The notes: a model not told the origin generated them from the sequence alone. Positions 26,688-35,559 are shown, counted from the stretch's first letter. The stretch is 64,000 nucleotides of DNA from a beta proteobacterium AAP99 (GCA_001295775.1 LJIA01000001.1:186001-250000), one strand, 5' to 3'. Numbers and translations: made by a program.

Positions 26688-27056
26688 ATGGCAGACATCG
26701 AACTCTCCCGCGAACACCAGCTCACCGATGCCCAGGCCCGCAAGGTCGCCCAGGGCGTGGCCGACGACATGGCCGAGGAATACGGCCTGACCAGCGAGTG
26801 GGACGGCGACGAGCTGCACTTCTCCCGCCCCGGCGTGAACGGTTGTCTCTCTCTGGAGCCGGGCGTCATGAGCGTGGAGGTCAGCCTGGGATTTCTGCTG
26901 CGCCCCTTCGCCGGCAAGATCCGTGAACACATGAGCGCCAATTTCGACAAGCTGCTGGCCGATGCAGCCAAGGGCGGCAAGGCGGCCAAGAGTCCCAAGG
27001 CCGAGGCTGCGGCGGCAAAGAAGTCGCCGGCAAAAAAGGCTGCGGCCAAGAAGTAG
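26688..27056 (+). CDS. Polyhydroxyalkanoic acid system (PHA_gran_rgn) family protein
   Basis: 122 residues. The first about 88 residues (ADIELSREHQLTDAQARKVA...LEPGVMSVEVSLGFLLRPFAGKI) match the PHA granule region family found near PHA genes. The tail (about 95-122) is an Ala/Lys-rich histone-like stretch (AAAKKSPAKKAAAKK) similar to those of PhaF and PhaM-type proteins that tie granules to DNA. So it probably binds both granule surface and nucleoid; the DNA part is inferred from composition. It lies 39 bases after the dehydrogenase gene, on the same strand. Confidence 0.8.
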   Translation: MADIELSREHQLTDAQARKVAQGVADDMAEEYGLTSEWDGDELHFSRPGVNGCLSLEPGVMSVEVSLGFLLRPFAGKIREHMSANFDKLLADAAKGGKAAKSPKAEAAAAKKSPAKKAAAKK

Positions 27057-27105
27057 GACGCAGCGCCGCTCGCACCTGCGGTTGGGCTCCCGCACCCGAC
27101 AAGCC

Positions 27106-27173
27106 GGATCCAGCATTCATGCGCCTCTCCAGGCCAAAATGGCTGGAGAGCCGCACCAGACAAGCGGAAAGCC
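27106..27173 (-). repeat. Dispersed palindromic element, copy G (best-preserved)
   Basis: On the minus strand GGCTTTCCGCTTGTCTGGTG, then arms GCGGCTCTCCAG and CTGGAGAGGCGC (11 of 12 pairs) around CCATTTTGG, and the tail ATGAATGCTGGATCC. It lies between the PHA-system gene and the deacetylase-like gene. On the plus strand its open frame reads into the latter. Confidence 0.88.
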
Positions 27174-27198
27174 CTTTCGCAATCTCTCCTTCGGCGCC

Positions 27199-28137
27199 AT
27201 GCACGCCTACTACAGCGACCGATTCGTCCTGCCGCTGCCCGAGGGGCACCGCTTTCCGATGGCCAAGTACCGCATGCTGCGCGAACGCATTGCGGCCGAG
27301 CTGCCTCAGGTGACGTTGAGCGAGCCGCAGGCCGCCAGCGACGGCGTGCTCGCACTGGCCCACAGCCCGCAGTACGTGCAGCAGGTCGCTACCAACAGCC
27401 TGCCGCCGCTGGTGCAGCGTGCCATCGGCTTTCCGTGGAGTGAGCAGATGGTGGAACGCTCGCGCCGGTCGGTGGGCGCCACGATTGATGCGGCGCGCGC
27501 GGCGTTCGCTGACGGGCTGGCCTGCAATCTGGCGGGCGGCACCCACCACGCGTTCGCCGAGAAGGGTGGCGGTTTCTGCGTGTTCAACGATGCCGCCGTG
27601 GCGGCGCGCCTGATGCAGGCCGAGGCGCACCGCATCGGGCGCAAGCACCTGCAGGTGGCCATCATCGATCTGGATGTGCATCAGGGCGATGGCACGGCGG
27701 GCATTCTGGCGGGCGACGATTCCATCTTCACGCTTTCGCTGCACGGCGAGAAGAACTACCCCGCACACAAGCAGTTGAGCGACCTGGACGTGCCCCTGCC
27801 TGACGGCACCGATGATGCCGCCTACCTCGATGCCTTGGACCGCGCGCTGGAGGAGCTGGATGCGCGCTGCAAGCCGGCCTTTGCGATCTACCTCGCCGGT
27901 GCAGACCCCCACGAGGGCGACCGCCTCGGACGTCTCAAGCTCACCGTGGACGGTCTGGCCGCGCGCGATGAGCGCGTGTTTCGCTGGCTGCACGAGCGGC
28001 GTGTCCCTGCCGCGGTGGCCATGGCTGGGGGCTACAACCACGACATTGCAACCACGGTGCAGATCCACTTCAACACCGTGAAGGCCGCCAGCCGCTGGAG
28101 CGCGCGCTGGACGGTGCGTGAACGCATGTCGGCCTGA
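27199..28137 (+). CDS. Histone-deacetylase-superfamily hydrolase (AcuC/amidohydrolase type)
   Basis: 312 residues. Zinc-dependent deacetylase fold with GGTHHAFAEKGGGFCVFNDAAVAA (HH charge relay), IIDLDVHQGDGTAGIL (zinc ligands D and H), GADPHEGDRLGRLKL (zinc Asp) and MAGGYN. Bacterial members deacetylate acetylpolyamines, acetoin-pathway acetyl-CoA synthetase or other small amides. ATG 27199 is taken because family proteins begin at AYYSDRFVLPLPEGHRFP, but it has no ribosome site. An in-frame ATG at 27139 inside repeat copy G would add MAGEPHQTSGKP and more. Confidence 0.9.
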   Translation: MHAYYSDRFVLPLPEGHRFPMAKYRMLRERIAAELPQVTLSEPQAASDGVLALAHSPQYVQQVATNSLPPLVQRAIGFPWSEQMVERSRRSVGATIDAARAAFADGLACNLAGGTHHAFAEKGGGFCVFNDAAVAARLMQAEAHRIGRKHLQVAIIDLDVHQGDGTAGILAGDDSIFTLSLHGEKNYPAHKQLSDLDVPLPDGTDDAAYLDALDRALEELDARCKPAFAIYLAGADPHEGDRLGRLKLTVDGLAARDERVFRWLHERRVPAAVAMAGGYNHDIATTVQIHFNTVKAASRWSARWTVRERMSA

Positions 28138-28202
28138 GCGCAGTGCTGCACCGGTCGAGCGGCTGGGCTGAGGGGCAGAGGCCGGCTGCTTAAATCGGGC
28201 CA

Positions 28203-29087
28203 ATGCCTTCCGAAACGTCCTCCGTCGAACCCGCGCGTGGCCTGGGCTGGCTTGCACCCGCGGCGTTCATTTTCATCTGGTCCTCGGGCTATGTGGTGGC
28301 CAAGGCCGCCGCACCGCATGCGGACCCGCTCACCTTCCTGTCGGTTCGCTACGCGGGGGTGGTGCTGCTGATGCTCACGCTGGCCTTTGCGTTTCGGGCA
28401 CAGTGGCCCTCGCGCAAGGACATGCTGCACATCTCGATCGCCGGTATCGGCATCCAGGCCATCTATCTCGGCGGCGTGTGGGTCGCGATTCGCCTGGGCA
28501 TGGCCGCTGGCGTGGCGGCGCTGATCGTGAATCTGCAGCCTGTGTTGGTGGCCGCGCTGGCACCCCTGGTGCATGAAAGCGTGAGCCGGCGCCAGTGGCT
28601 GGGTGTGGCACTCGGATTTGGCGGGGTGGTACTGGTGGTCTGGCACAAGCTCGCGGGCGCCTCGCTCAGCCTGGGGCCGGTGCTGCTGTGCGCGATGGCG
28701 CTGGCCGGTATCACGGCGGGCACGCTGTATCAGAAGCGCCGCGTGCCGAACTTTGATCTCCGCACGGGCCAGGTGGTGCAGTTCACCGCTTCGCTGCTCG
28801 TCACGCTGCCCTTTGCCTATGCCTTCGAGCCCATGCGCATCGAGTGGAATGCGCAGGTGATCGTCGCCATGGCCTGGAGCGTCGTGGTGCTGACTGCCGG
28901 CGGGATCAGCCTGATGTTCTACATGCTGCGTCACGGCCAGGCCACGGCCGTGACGAGCACGATGTACGTAGTGCCCTCCGTCACGGCGCTGATGGCCTGG
29001 CTGATGTTTGGCGAGACTCTCAACGCGATTGCCGTCTTGGGCATGCTCGTGACGCTGGTCGGCGTGTATCTGGTGGTGCGCAAATGA
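28203..29087 (+). CDS. DMT-family (EamA) transporter
   Basis: 294 residues with ten hydrophobic segments in two five-helix halves. The opening [29 protein letters not shown] and the fourth-helix pair [21 protein letters not shown] are typical EamA repeats; the second repeat ends [32 protein letters not shown]. Inner membrane, probably metabolite export. First gene of a tightly overlapping operon: its stop overlaps the thioesterase ATG (ATGA). Confidence 0.9.
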   Translation: MPSETSSVEPARGLGWLAPAAFIFIWSSGYVVAKAAAPHADPLTFLSVRYAGVVLLMLTLAFAFRAQWPSRKDMLHISIAGIGIQAIYLGGVWVAIRLGMAAGVAALIVNLQPVLVAALAPLVHESVSRRQWLGVALGFGGVVLVVWHKLAGASLSLGPVLLCAMALAGITAGTLYQKRRVPNFDLRTGQVVQFTASLLVTLPFAYAFEPMRIEWNAQVIVAMAWSVVVLTAGGISLMFYMLRHGQATAVTSTMYVVPSVTALMAWLMFGETLNAIAVLGMLVTLVGVYLVVRK

Positions 29088-29533
29088 ACGAGAACAAGGC
29101 AACCCGTCCGGCCCCGCGGGCACGAAGCGACTTCCGCGCCTTCGTGCCGATCAGCACGCGCTGGATGGACAACGATGTCTACGGCCACATCAACAACGTC
29201 ACGTACTACAGCTTCTTCGACACCGCAGTGAACGGCTGGCTCGTGGGGCAGGGCGCGCTGGACAGTGAACGCGGCCCCGTGATCGGGCTGGTGGTGCAGA
29301 CGCAGTGCGACTACTTTGCGCCGCTGGCCTTTCCGCAGACGATCGAGGCGGGGCTGCGCGTCGCGCATCTCGGGTCGTCGAGCGTGCGCTATGAAGTCGG
29401 TATCTTTGCCGCTGGCGCGCCGCTGACCGCTGCGCACGGCCACTTCGTGCATGTGTATGTGGACCGCGCCAGTCGCCGCCCGGTGCCGCTGCCCGAGCCG
29501 CTCAGAATCACTTTGACTCAACTCATGCCATGA
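29084..29533 (+). CDS. Hot-dog acyl-CoA thioesterase (4-hydroxybenzoyl-CoA type)
   Basis: 149 residues. [28 protein letters not shown] is the diagnostic catalytic segment, with the Asp of DVYGHINN in the place of the family nucleophile or base. One hot-dog domain, soluble. It hydrolyses an acyl-CoA; chain specificity is unknown. Its ATG overlaps the DMT transporter stop, and its own stop overlaps the nitroreductase ATG, so the three proteins are made together. Confidence 0.9.
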   Translation: MNENKATRPAPRARSDFRAFVPISTRWMDNDVYGHINNVTYYSFFDTAVNGWLVGQGALDSERGPVIGLVVQTQCDYFAPLAFPQTIEAGLRVAHLGSSSVRYEVGIFAAGAPLTAAHGHFVHVYVDRASRRPVPLPEPLRITLTQLMP

Positions 29534-30228
29534 TCAGCACCGAAGCCAGCCGCCATGTGGATGCCGCCATCACCAGCCGGCGCTCGATCCGCGCCTTTCT
29601 GCCCACGCCGGTGGCGCGCGAGGACATCGAGGCCATCCTCAGCACCGCCGCGCGCGCGCCTTCGGGCACCAACACGCAGCCCTGGCAGGTGCATGTGCTG
29701 ACCGGCGCAGCGCGCCAGCGCCTGGTGGACGCCGTGTTGGCGGTATGGAACGACCCCGAGCAGCTCAAGCAGCACAGCGAGGAGTACGCCTACTACCCCA
29801 CGCAATGGGCCTCGCCCTACATCGACCGGCGCCGAAAGGTCGGCTGGGATCTCTACGGCCTGCTTGAGATCGGCAAGCAGGACAAGGCGCGCATGCACGC
29901 CCAGCACGGCCGCAACTTCTGCTTCTTTGATGCGCCGGTCGGCCTGATCTTCACGATCGACCGCATCATGGCGCAGGGCAGCTGGCTGGACTACGGCATG
30001 TTCCTGCAGAACATCATGGTCGCCGCCCGCGGGCGCGGGTTGGATACCTGCCCGCAGGCCGCCTGGACGCAGTTCCACCGCGTGATTGCCAAGGCGCTGA
30101 ATCTGGCCGACACGCAGATGGTGGTGTGTGGCATGGCGCTCGGCTACGCAGACCCGAGCAGGATCGAGAACACGCTGGTCACAGAGCGCGAACCCGTTCC
30201 GGGATTTACGCGCTTTTTGAACGATTGA
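29530..30228 (+). CDS. Nitroreductase family FMN oxidoreductase
   Basis: 232 residues. FMN-contacting ITSRRSIRAFLPTPV near residue 15, APSGTNTQPWQVHVLTG, the central dimer part, and LGYADPSRIENTL near the C-terminus define the nitroreductase fold. Homologues reduce nitroaromatics, quinones or enones with NAD(P)H. The start overlaps the thioesterase stop (ATGA at 29530-29533). It is the last gene of the three-gene operon; a copy of the dispersed element follows within about 50 bases. Confidence 0.9.
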   Translation: MISTEASRHVDAAITSRRSIRAFLPTPVAREDIEAILSTAARAPSGTNTQPWQVHVLTGAARQRLVDAVLAVWNDPEQLKQHSEEYAYYPTQWASPYIDRRRKVGWDLYGLLEIGKQDKARMHAQHGRNFCFFDAPVGLIFTIDRIMAQGSWLDYGMFLQNIMVAARGRGLDTCPQAAWTQFHRVIAKALNLADTQMVVCGMALGYADPSRIENTLVTEREPVPGFTRFLND

Positions 30229-30279
30229 GGCGTGTCTGGCATGCCTCGGAGGACGGCTCTGGGCAAGCGGATCGGGCCT

Positions 30280-30337
30280 GCTCTTCCGCTTGTCCCATGC
30301 GGTTCTTCAGGCACTTTGCCCTGGGGAGGCGCATGAA
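30280..30337 (+). repeat. Dispersed palindromic element, copy H
   Basis: GCTCTTCCGCTTGTCCCATG, then arms GCGGTTCTTCAG and CTGGGGAGGCGC around CACTTTGCC. The right arm contains GGGGAGG, which is the ribosome site of the TPR gene, and the tail GCATGAA contains that gene's ATG. Same CACTTTGCC subtype as copy K. Confidence 0.85.
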
Positions 30338-31202
30338 GCGGGCGTTCTTCGGTCTTTTTGCTGGCGTCGTGCTTGCCGCAAGTGTGGAGGTGAGGGCCAT
30401 GGACAACGCGCAGATCATCGCGCTCTGGGACTTTTCCAACCCTGCCGCGAGCGAGCAGCGCTTTCGCGAGCGTCTGCGCGCGAGCACCGGCAACGACGCC
30501 TTGGAACTTCAGACCCAGATTGCCCGCACCTACAGCCTGCGCGGCCTATTCACCGAAGCCCATGCCCTGCTGGACACGCTGAAGTCCGCGCTGCCGACGG
30601 CGAGCGCCGAGGTGAATGTGCGCTACCTGCTTGAGCGCGGCCGGACGTTCCGATCTGCCAAGGAGCAGGGCAAGGCGCGGCCGCTGTTTGAGGAAGCTGT
30701 TTCGCTGGCGCGTCAGGCCAATCTTGAATTTCTGGCGATCGACGCGCAGCACATGGTGGCGCTGGTGGCGCCGTACGCCACCGAGCAGCTGCGCCTGAAC
30801 AAGCAAGCCTTGCAGTGGGCCGAGCAGGCCAAGGACCCGACGGCGCGCCGCTGGATCGGCCCGTTGTGGAACAACATCGGCATGAGCCACCGCCAGGCCG
30901 GCGAGCTTGAGGCCGCGCTGGATGCCTTCCGCCGCGCCGTCCCCGGCTACGAGCTGCGTGGAGAGCCGGAAGGCGTTCGCATCGCGTACTGGCAGGTGGC
31001 GCACACGCTGCGCCTGCTGGACCGCTTCGAGGAGGCGCTGGCCATCCAGCTGCGCCTGGAGCAGGAGTCTGCCGCGGCCAAGGCGCCGGATCCCTATGTC
31101 TTCGAGGAACTGGCGGCGCTGTACACCGCACTCGGCCAGGGCGAGCGCGCCGAGCACTACGCCCGCCTGCAGCGCGCCGCGCAGACCCCCGGCAAGCCCT
31201 GA
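30333..31202 (+). CDS. Exported TPR-repeat protein of unknown function
   Basis: 289 residues. Signal peptide about 1-23 (MKRAFFGLFAGVVLAASVEVRA), then a helical tandem-repeat body with TPR-like units, e.g. WNNIGMSHRQAGELEAALDAFRRA and EELAALYTALGQGERAEHYA near the end. It is a periplasmic protein-binding scaffold by fold. ATG 30333 is unambiguous because of GGGGAGG four bases upstream. Both ribosome site and start lie in the right arm and tail of repeat copy H. The hydrolase gene follows 14 bases after the stop. Confidence 0.82.
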   Translation: MKRAFFGLFAGVVLAASVEVRAMDNAQIIALWDFSNPAASEQRFRERLRASTGNDALELQTQIARTYSLRGLFTEAHALLDTLKSALPTASAEVNVRYLLERGRTFRSAKEQGKARPLFEEAVSLARQANLEFLAIDAQHMVALVAPYATEQLRLNKQALQWAEQAKDPTARRWIGPLWNNIGMSHRQAGELEAALDAFRRAVPGYELRGEPEGVRIAYWQVAHTLRLLDRFEEALAIQLRLEQESAAAKAPDPYVFEELAALYTALGQGERAEHYARLQRAAQTPGKP

Positions 31203-31216
31203 ACGCGAGGACACGC

Positions 31217-32122
31217 ATGACCGAGCTCTTTGATCTGCCCCTGCAACATGCCTCCGGCGAGGGCGGGGTGCGCATCGCCTACCGCACCGCGGGGCAGGGT
31301 GCACCGCTGCTGCTTATGCACGGGCACCCACAGACGCATGTGCTCTGGCACAAGGTCTGGGCCGAACTCACGGCACGCTTCACCTGCGTCGCCATCGATT
31401 TGCGCGGCTATGGTGACAGCGACAAGCCAGAGGGCGCACCACCGCACACCGCCTACAGCAAGCGCAGCATGGCTGCTGATGCGCTGGCGGTGATGCGCGC
31501 GCTCGGCTGCGAGCGATTCGCCGTGCTCGCGCACGACCGCGGCGCGCGCGTGGCGCATCGACTCGCGCTGGATCATCCGCAGGCCGTACAGCGCCTGATG
31601 CTGTTGGACATTGCGCCCACGCTGGACATGTACCGCGGCGCCACCGAGACTTTTGCGCGCCTGTACTACCACTGGTTCTTCCTGATCCAGCCGGCGCCCT
31701 ACCCGGAGACGCTGATCGGTCAGGACCCGGCCTACTACGTGCGCAAGACCATGGCCGGGCGTTTCGGGGCAACGGGCGACAAGGGCTTTGGCCCCTTCGA
31801 TCCGCGTGCGATGGCCGAGTATGAGCGTGCCGCATGCACGCCGGGCTGGGCCCATGCAGTCTGCGAGGACTACCGCGCCGCGGCGACGATCGACCTGGAG
31901 CACGACGAGTCGGACCGCGTGGCCGGCAAAAGGATCGAGTGCCCGTTGTCGGTCATCGTCGGTGCCAATGGCGTGGTGTCGCGCCTGTTCGACGCGCAGG
32001 CGCTCTGGGGGCGTCAGGCGCGCAGCGTCGAGTTCGCGGTCTCGCCGGGCGGGCACTACGTGCCGGAGGAGGCGCCGGCTTTCCTGCTGGCACAGGCGCT
32101 GCCTTTCCTCGCAGCACACTGA
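31217..32122 (+). CDS. Alpha/beta hydrolase, haloacetate-dehalogenase-like
   Basis: 301 residues. The nucleophile is D107 in LAHDRGARVAHRLALDHP, the DRGxR elbow of fluoroacetate dehalogenases and epoxide hydrolases. The oxyanion region is LLLMHGHPQTHVLWHKV; the cap has YYHWFFLIQPAPYPE, where H-W corresponds to halide-binding residues of fluoroacetate dehalogenases; the catalytic His is in PGGHYVPEEAP. It probably hydrolyses a 2-haloacid or an epoxide or ester. Ribosome site GAGGA is seven bases before the start. No haloacid regulator or transporter is adjacent, apart from the Bug protein 226 bases downstream. Confidence 0.85.
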   Translation: MTELFDLPLQHASGEGGVRIAYRTAGQGAPLLLMHGHPQTHVLWHKVWAELTARFTCVAIDLRGYGDSDKPEGAPPHTAYSKRSMAADALAVMRALGCERFAVLAHDRGARVAHRLALDHPQAVQRLMLLDIAPTLDMYRGATETFARLYYHWFFLIQPAPYPETLIGQDPAYYVRKTMAGRFGATGDKGFGPFDPRAMAEYERAACTPGWAHAVCEDYRAAATIDLEHDESDRVAGKRIECPLSVIVGANGVVSRLFDAQALWGRQARSVEFAVSPGGHYVPEEAPAFLLAQALPFLAAH

Positions 32123-32347
32123 AGCGGACCCGGTCTGCACGCCGAGGCACGGGAAGGCGTGGTGCCCGGTTCGGTCTTTGCCGATTCGCGCTGCGCTGCA
32201 ACGTGCAGCATCAGGGAAACTCCGTGCAAGGCGGGCAGTGCGTCGCGCGGCACAATCCCGCCTCAGGTCGTGGGCGGCAGCTTTGCGCAAGACGGGCAGG
32301 GCACCGAACCATCGCGATCAGCACAACATCTCTTGGAGACCTCGTTC

Positions 32348-33334
32348 ATGAACTTTGTCCGTCGCGCGCTCATGGTGGCCTGCGCCGCAGCCCTGGGCAC
32401 CGCCAGTCTGGCCGCTCACGCTGCTGACCCCTATCCCAACAAGCCGGTGACCATGGTCGTGCCGTTCTCTGCGGGCGGCCCCACCGACAACGTCGCGCGC
32501 GCGCTGGCCGAATCCATGCGCAAGTCCCTGGGTCAGCAGATCGTCGTCGAGAACGTCGGCGGCGCTGGCGGTACTGTGGGCACGAACCGCGTGGCCAAGG
32601 CCCAGCCGGATGGCTACAGCGTGCTGCTGATGCACATCGGCTTTTCCACGGCGCCTTCGCTGTACCGCAAGCTGGCCTACAACCCGGAAACCGACTTCGA
32701 GCCGATCGGCCTCGTGGTCGAAGTGCCGATGACCATCGTCGCGCGCTCCGACTTCGCGCCCGCGAACTTCAAGGACTTCGTGGCCCACCTCAAGGCCAAC
32801 AAGGACAAGCTGAACTTCGCCAACGCGGGCATCGGTTCGGCCTCGCACCTGTGCGGCCTGATGTTCATGAGCTCGATCCAGACCGACATCCAGACTGTGC
32901 CGTTCAAGGGCACGGCCGACGCGATGACCGCGCTGGTGGGCAAGCAGGTTGACCTGATGTGCGACCAGACCACCAACACCACCGAGCAGATCCGCGCCAA
33001 CCGCATCAAGGCCTACGCCGTGACCAGCGGTGCGCGTGTGGAAACGCTGCCGAGCATTCCGACCACGGCTGAATCGGGCTTCCCGAACGTGCAGGTCGGT
33101 GTGTGGCATGGCGTGTGGGTTCCCAAGGGCACACCGAAGCCGGTCATCGACAAGCTTGTTGCTGCAGTCAACGACGGCATGAAGGATCCTGCCTTCCGCG
33201 ATCGCATGGCCAAGCTGGGCGCCACCGTGTACCCGGCCAACCGTGCCACGCCCGCTGCGCTGGGCGATCACGTGAAGAAGGAAATCGCACGCTGGGGTCC
33301 GATCATCAAGGCCGCAGGCGTGTACGCAGACTGA
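32348..33334 (+). CDS. Bug-type tripartite tricarboxylate transporter receptor
   Basis: 328 residues. Signal peptide about 1-26 (ends SLAAHAAD), then the complete Bug fold: YPNKPVTMVVPFSAGGPTDN, the QQIVVENVGGAGGTVGTNRVAKAQPDGY loop that binds the carboxylate, and FKGTADAMTALVGKQVDLM. Periplasmic ligand binding for TctAB-like uptake; no membrane subunits are in the window, as is usual for orphan bug genes in Burkholderiales. GGAGA at 32335-32339 is the ribosome site. A strong terminator follows. Ligand unknown. Confidence 0.93.
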   Translation: MNFVRRALMVACAAALGTASLAAHAADPYPNKPVTMVVPFSAGGPTDNVARALAESMRKSLGQQIVVENVGGAGGTVGTNRVAKAQPDGYSVLLMHIGFSTAPSLYRKLAYNPETDFEPIGLVVEVPMTIVARSDFAPANFKDFVAHLKANKDKLNFANAGIGSASHLCGLMFMSSIQTDIQTVPFKGTADAMTALVGKQVDLMCDQTTNTTEQIRANRIKAYAVTSGARVETLPSIPTTAESGFPNVQVGVWHGVWVPKGTPKPVIDKLVAAVNDGMKDPAFRDRMAKLGATVYPANRATPAALGDHVKKEIARWGPIIKAAGVYAD

Positions 33335-33365
33335 TGGGTGCGGTGTCCTGCGCCTGAGTCATGTG

Positions 33366-33397
33366 AAAGAGGCCGCGTTCGCGGCCTCTTTTCTTTT
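33366..33397 (+). terminator. Rho-independent terminator of the bug gene
   Basis: AAAGAGGCCGCG / CGCGGCCTCTTT, 12-bp perfect stem with a two-base core loop, then TTTTCTTTTC. Confidence 0.93.
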
Positions 33398-33658
33398 CTG
33401 CAATCCGAGCAGCCGGTCTGGGTGGTTGCCTTCGCGTTTTTCGAAGGCTGCGCCGTCGGCGAGATGCGGATACTGCGCGTTAGACGGTACTTGGAACGCC
33501 TGTTGCTATCTTTGGATGGGTCTGTGTGGCAGATTTGCAGAAGCCACATGAACAAGCCGCGATAAGTATCGGTTTTTACTGAAGATTTTCTTCGTCATTG
33601 CGCGAGTTGCATCTAGAATCCAAGACACGTCTTGCTGCAACCGCCCGGAGTCTCACGC

Positions 33659-34765
33659 ATGTTCTTGCTCAAGCGCCAACGCACGATGCGTCAATGGATG
33701 ACAGGAATTGCGCTCGGCGTTGCCAGTTGTGCAATTTCCGCGGCGTTGATCGTCCCCGCACCTGCGGTTGCCCAATCCGCAGGCGCTTCAAGCAAGTCCG
33801 CCAAGTCGTCGAAGCCTGCCGCCAAGCCGGCAGCGCGCAAGCAGAGTGCCACTGCTGTACGAAAGCCGCAGCAGGCATCCCGAAGTGTCCGCACGCAGCG
33901 CGTGGTCGCCGGCAAGAATCGCCGCGGAGCCCGTGCACAGCGCGTCGCCTATGCGCCCCCGCGGCCCAGCATCGGCCAGCTGCAGGGCCTGCGCACTGAC
34001 GATCCGCTGGATCTGCATTCCAGTGTCGCCCTCATCACGGATCAAGCCACCGGCGAGGTCCTGTTCGCCAAGAATGATCGCGCCGTGCTGCCGATCGCTT
34101 CGATCACCAAGCTGATGACGTCGCTGCTGGTGGTGGAAGCTCGCCAGCCGATGGACGAAGTCCTGACCATCAGCGATCAGGAGATCGACACCGAAAAGGG
34201 CACGTCCTCGCGCCTGCGTATCGGCGCTCAGCTCTCGCGTGCCGATGCCATGCACCTGGCTTTGATGAACTCTGAGAATCGGGCGGCGCACGTGCTGGGT
34301 CGCAGCTATCCGGGCGGGCTTCCGGCTTTTGTCGAGGCGATGAATGCCAAGGCTGCTCTGCTGGGCATGACGCAGACGCGCTTTGTGGATCCGACGGGAC
34401 TGTCGCCGAAGAACGTGTCGTCGGCACGCGATCTGACGCTGCTGATGAAGGCGGCCTATCAGCACCCAGAACTGCGCGAGTACTCGACCAGCCCGTCCTA
34501 TGCGGTGGCCGTGCTCGGCCGCAACACCCAGTTCGGCAACACCAACCGGCTGGTCCACAACCCGGAGTGGCAGATCGGCCTGCAGAAGACCGGCTACATC
34601 GCAGAGGCGGGCAAGTGCCTCGTCATGCAGGCGCTGGTCCAGGGCCGCCAGGTACTGATGGTGTTTCTGGATTCAGCCGGCAAGTACTCTCGCCTGGGCG
34701 ATGCACAGCGCGTGCGCACCTGGCTGGAATCGCGCAATGCAGTGGTGGGCGGCACCACGTCCTGA
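33659..34765 (+). CDS. pbpG: PBP7-type D-alanyl-D-alanine endopeptidase/carboxypeptidase
   Basis: 368 residues. Signal peptide about 1-40 ending AVAQS, a basic Ser/Ala/Lys linker to about residue 105, then an S11 peptidase domain. Active-site SxxK is S148-I-T-K151 (PIASITKLMTSLLVVEA), SxN is in LMNSENRAAH, and KTG is in GLQKTGYIAEAG. It cleaves peptidoglycan stem peptides or cross-links in the periplasm. ATG 33659 has GGAG at 33647-33650; an in-frame ATG at 33686 would also give a signal peptide. It is monocistronic and convergent with the IclR gene. Confidence 0.92.
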   Translation: MFLLKRQRTMRQWMTGIALGVASCAISAALIVPAPAVAQSAGASSKSAKSSKPAAKPAARKQSATAVRKPQQASRSVRTQRVVAGKNRRGARAQRVAYAPPRPSIGQLQGLRTDDPLDLHSSVALITDQATGEVLFAKNDRAVLPIASITKLMTSLLVVEARQPMDEVLTISDQEIDTEKGTSSRLRIGAQLSRADAMHLALMNSENRAAHVLGRSYPGGLPAFVEAMNAKAALLGMTQTRFVDPTGLSPKNVSSARDLTLLMKAAYQHPELREYSTSPSYAVAVLGRNTQFGNTNRLVHNPEWQIGLQKTGYIAEAGKCLVMQALVQGRQVLMVFLDSAGKYSRLGDAQRVRTWLESRNAVVGGTTS

Positions 34766-34788
34766 GGTTGGTGCCTCCGGCCCTGCGC

Positions 34789-35559
34789 TCAGACGCTGAT
34801 CCGGAAACCCAGTGAGCGGCTGATCTGGGCGGCTGTACGCGTGAGATCCTCGATCCAGTCATCCTGAAGGCGATCGCCCGGCGCGGAGATCGACAGGCCG
34901 GCCACCAGCTTCCCACTGTCATCCCGGATGCCCGCTGCAATGCAGCGAACCCCCAGTTCCAACTCCTCGTTGTCACGCGCAAAGCCGCGCGCGCGCACAC
35001 TGGCAAGCTCGCGTTCGAGCTTGTCCACGTCGGTGATCGAATTGCGAGTGTGGCCAGCAAGGCCGGTTCGCAGCGCGTAGTTGCGTACGGCGCGGCCGTC
35101 GTCCGCGGCGAGAAAGAGCTTTCCGGTCGAGGTCAGATGCAGCGGTGCTCGCCCGCCGATGGCGCGAACGACCTGCATGCCCGAGCGTTCCGAGAACGCA
35201 CGTTCGACGTAGATGATCTCGTCGCCCTGGCGCACCGACAAGTTGATCGTTTGGCCGGTGTGGCGGTGCAGGGATTGCATCGGCTCGAGTGCCACTTCGC
35301 GCACGTCGAGTCGGCTCTTGACCAGGTTGCCGAGTTCCAGCATGCGCATCCCGAGCTTGTACGCACCCGGTTGGGACCGCTCGACGAGCCGGTATTCAGC
35401 CAGATCATTAAGGATGCGGTGGGCGGTGGACGGGTGCAAGTCCGTCGCACGGGCAAGCTCCTTGAGCGCAACGGCGCCATTCTGGTCTGCGAGTGCGTCT
35501 AGCAGCTTGGCCATGCGCTCGATGACCTGAATGCTGTAGCGGGATTCGTCCTCACTCAT
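34789..35559 (-). CDS. IclR-family transcriptional regulator
   Basis: 256 residues. Winged-helix DNA-binding domain at about 10-75 (SIQVIERMAKLLDALADQNGAVALKELARATDLHPSTAHRILNDLAEYRLVER), then the IclR effector domain (GQTINLSVRQGDEIIYVER, SGMQVVRAIGGRAPLHLTSTGKLFLA, CIAAGIRDDSGKLVAGLSISAP). It usually represses or activates a nearby catabolic operon in response to a small acid. No obvious target is adjacent. ATG 35559 is taken since upstream codons of the frame are not family-like. Confidence 0.93.
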   Translation of the reverse strand: MSEDESRYSIQVIERMAKLLDALADQNGAVALKELARATDLHPSTAHRILNDLAEYRLVERSQPGAYKLGMRMLELGNLVKSRLDVREVALEPMQSLHRHTGQTINLSVRQGDEIIYVERAFSERSGMQVVRAIGGRAPLHLTSTGKLFLAADDGRAVRNYALRTGLAGHTRNSITDVDKLERELASVRARGFARDNEELELGVRCIAAGIRDDSGKLVAGLSISAPGDRLQDDWIEDLTRTAAQISRSLGFRISV

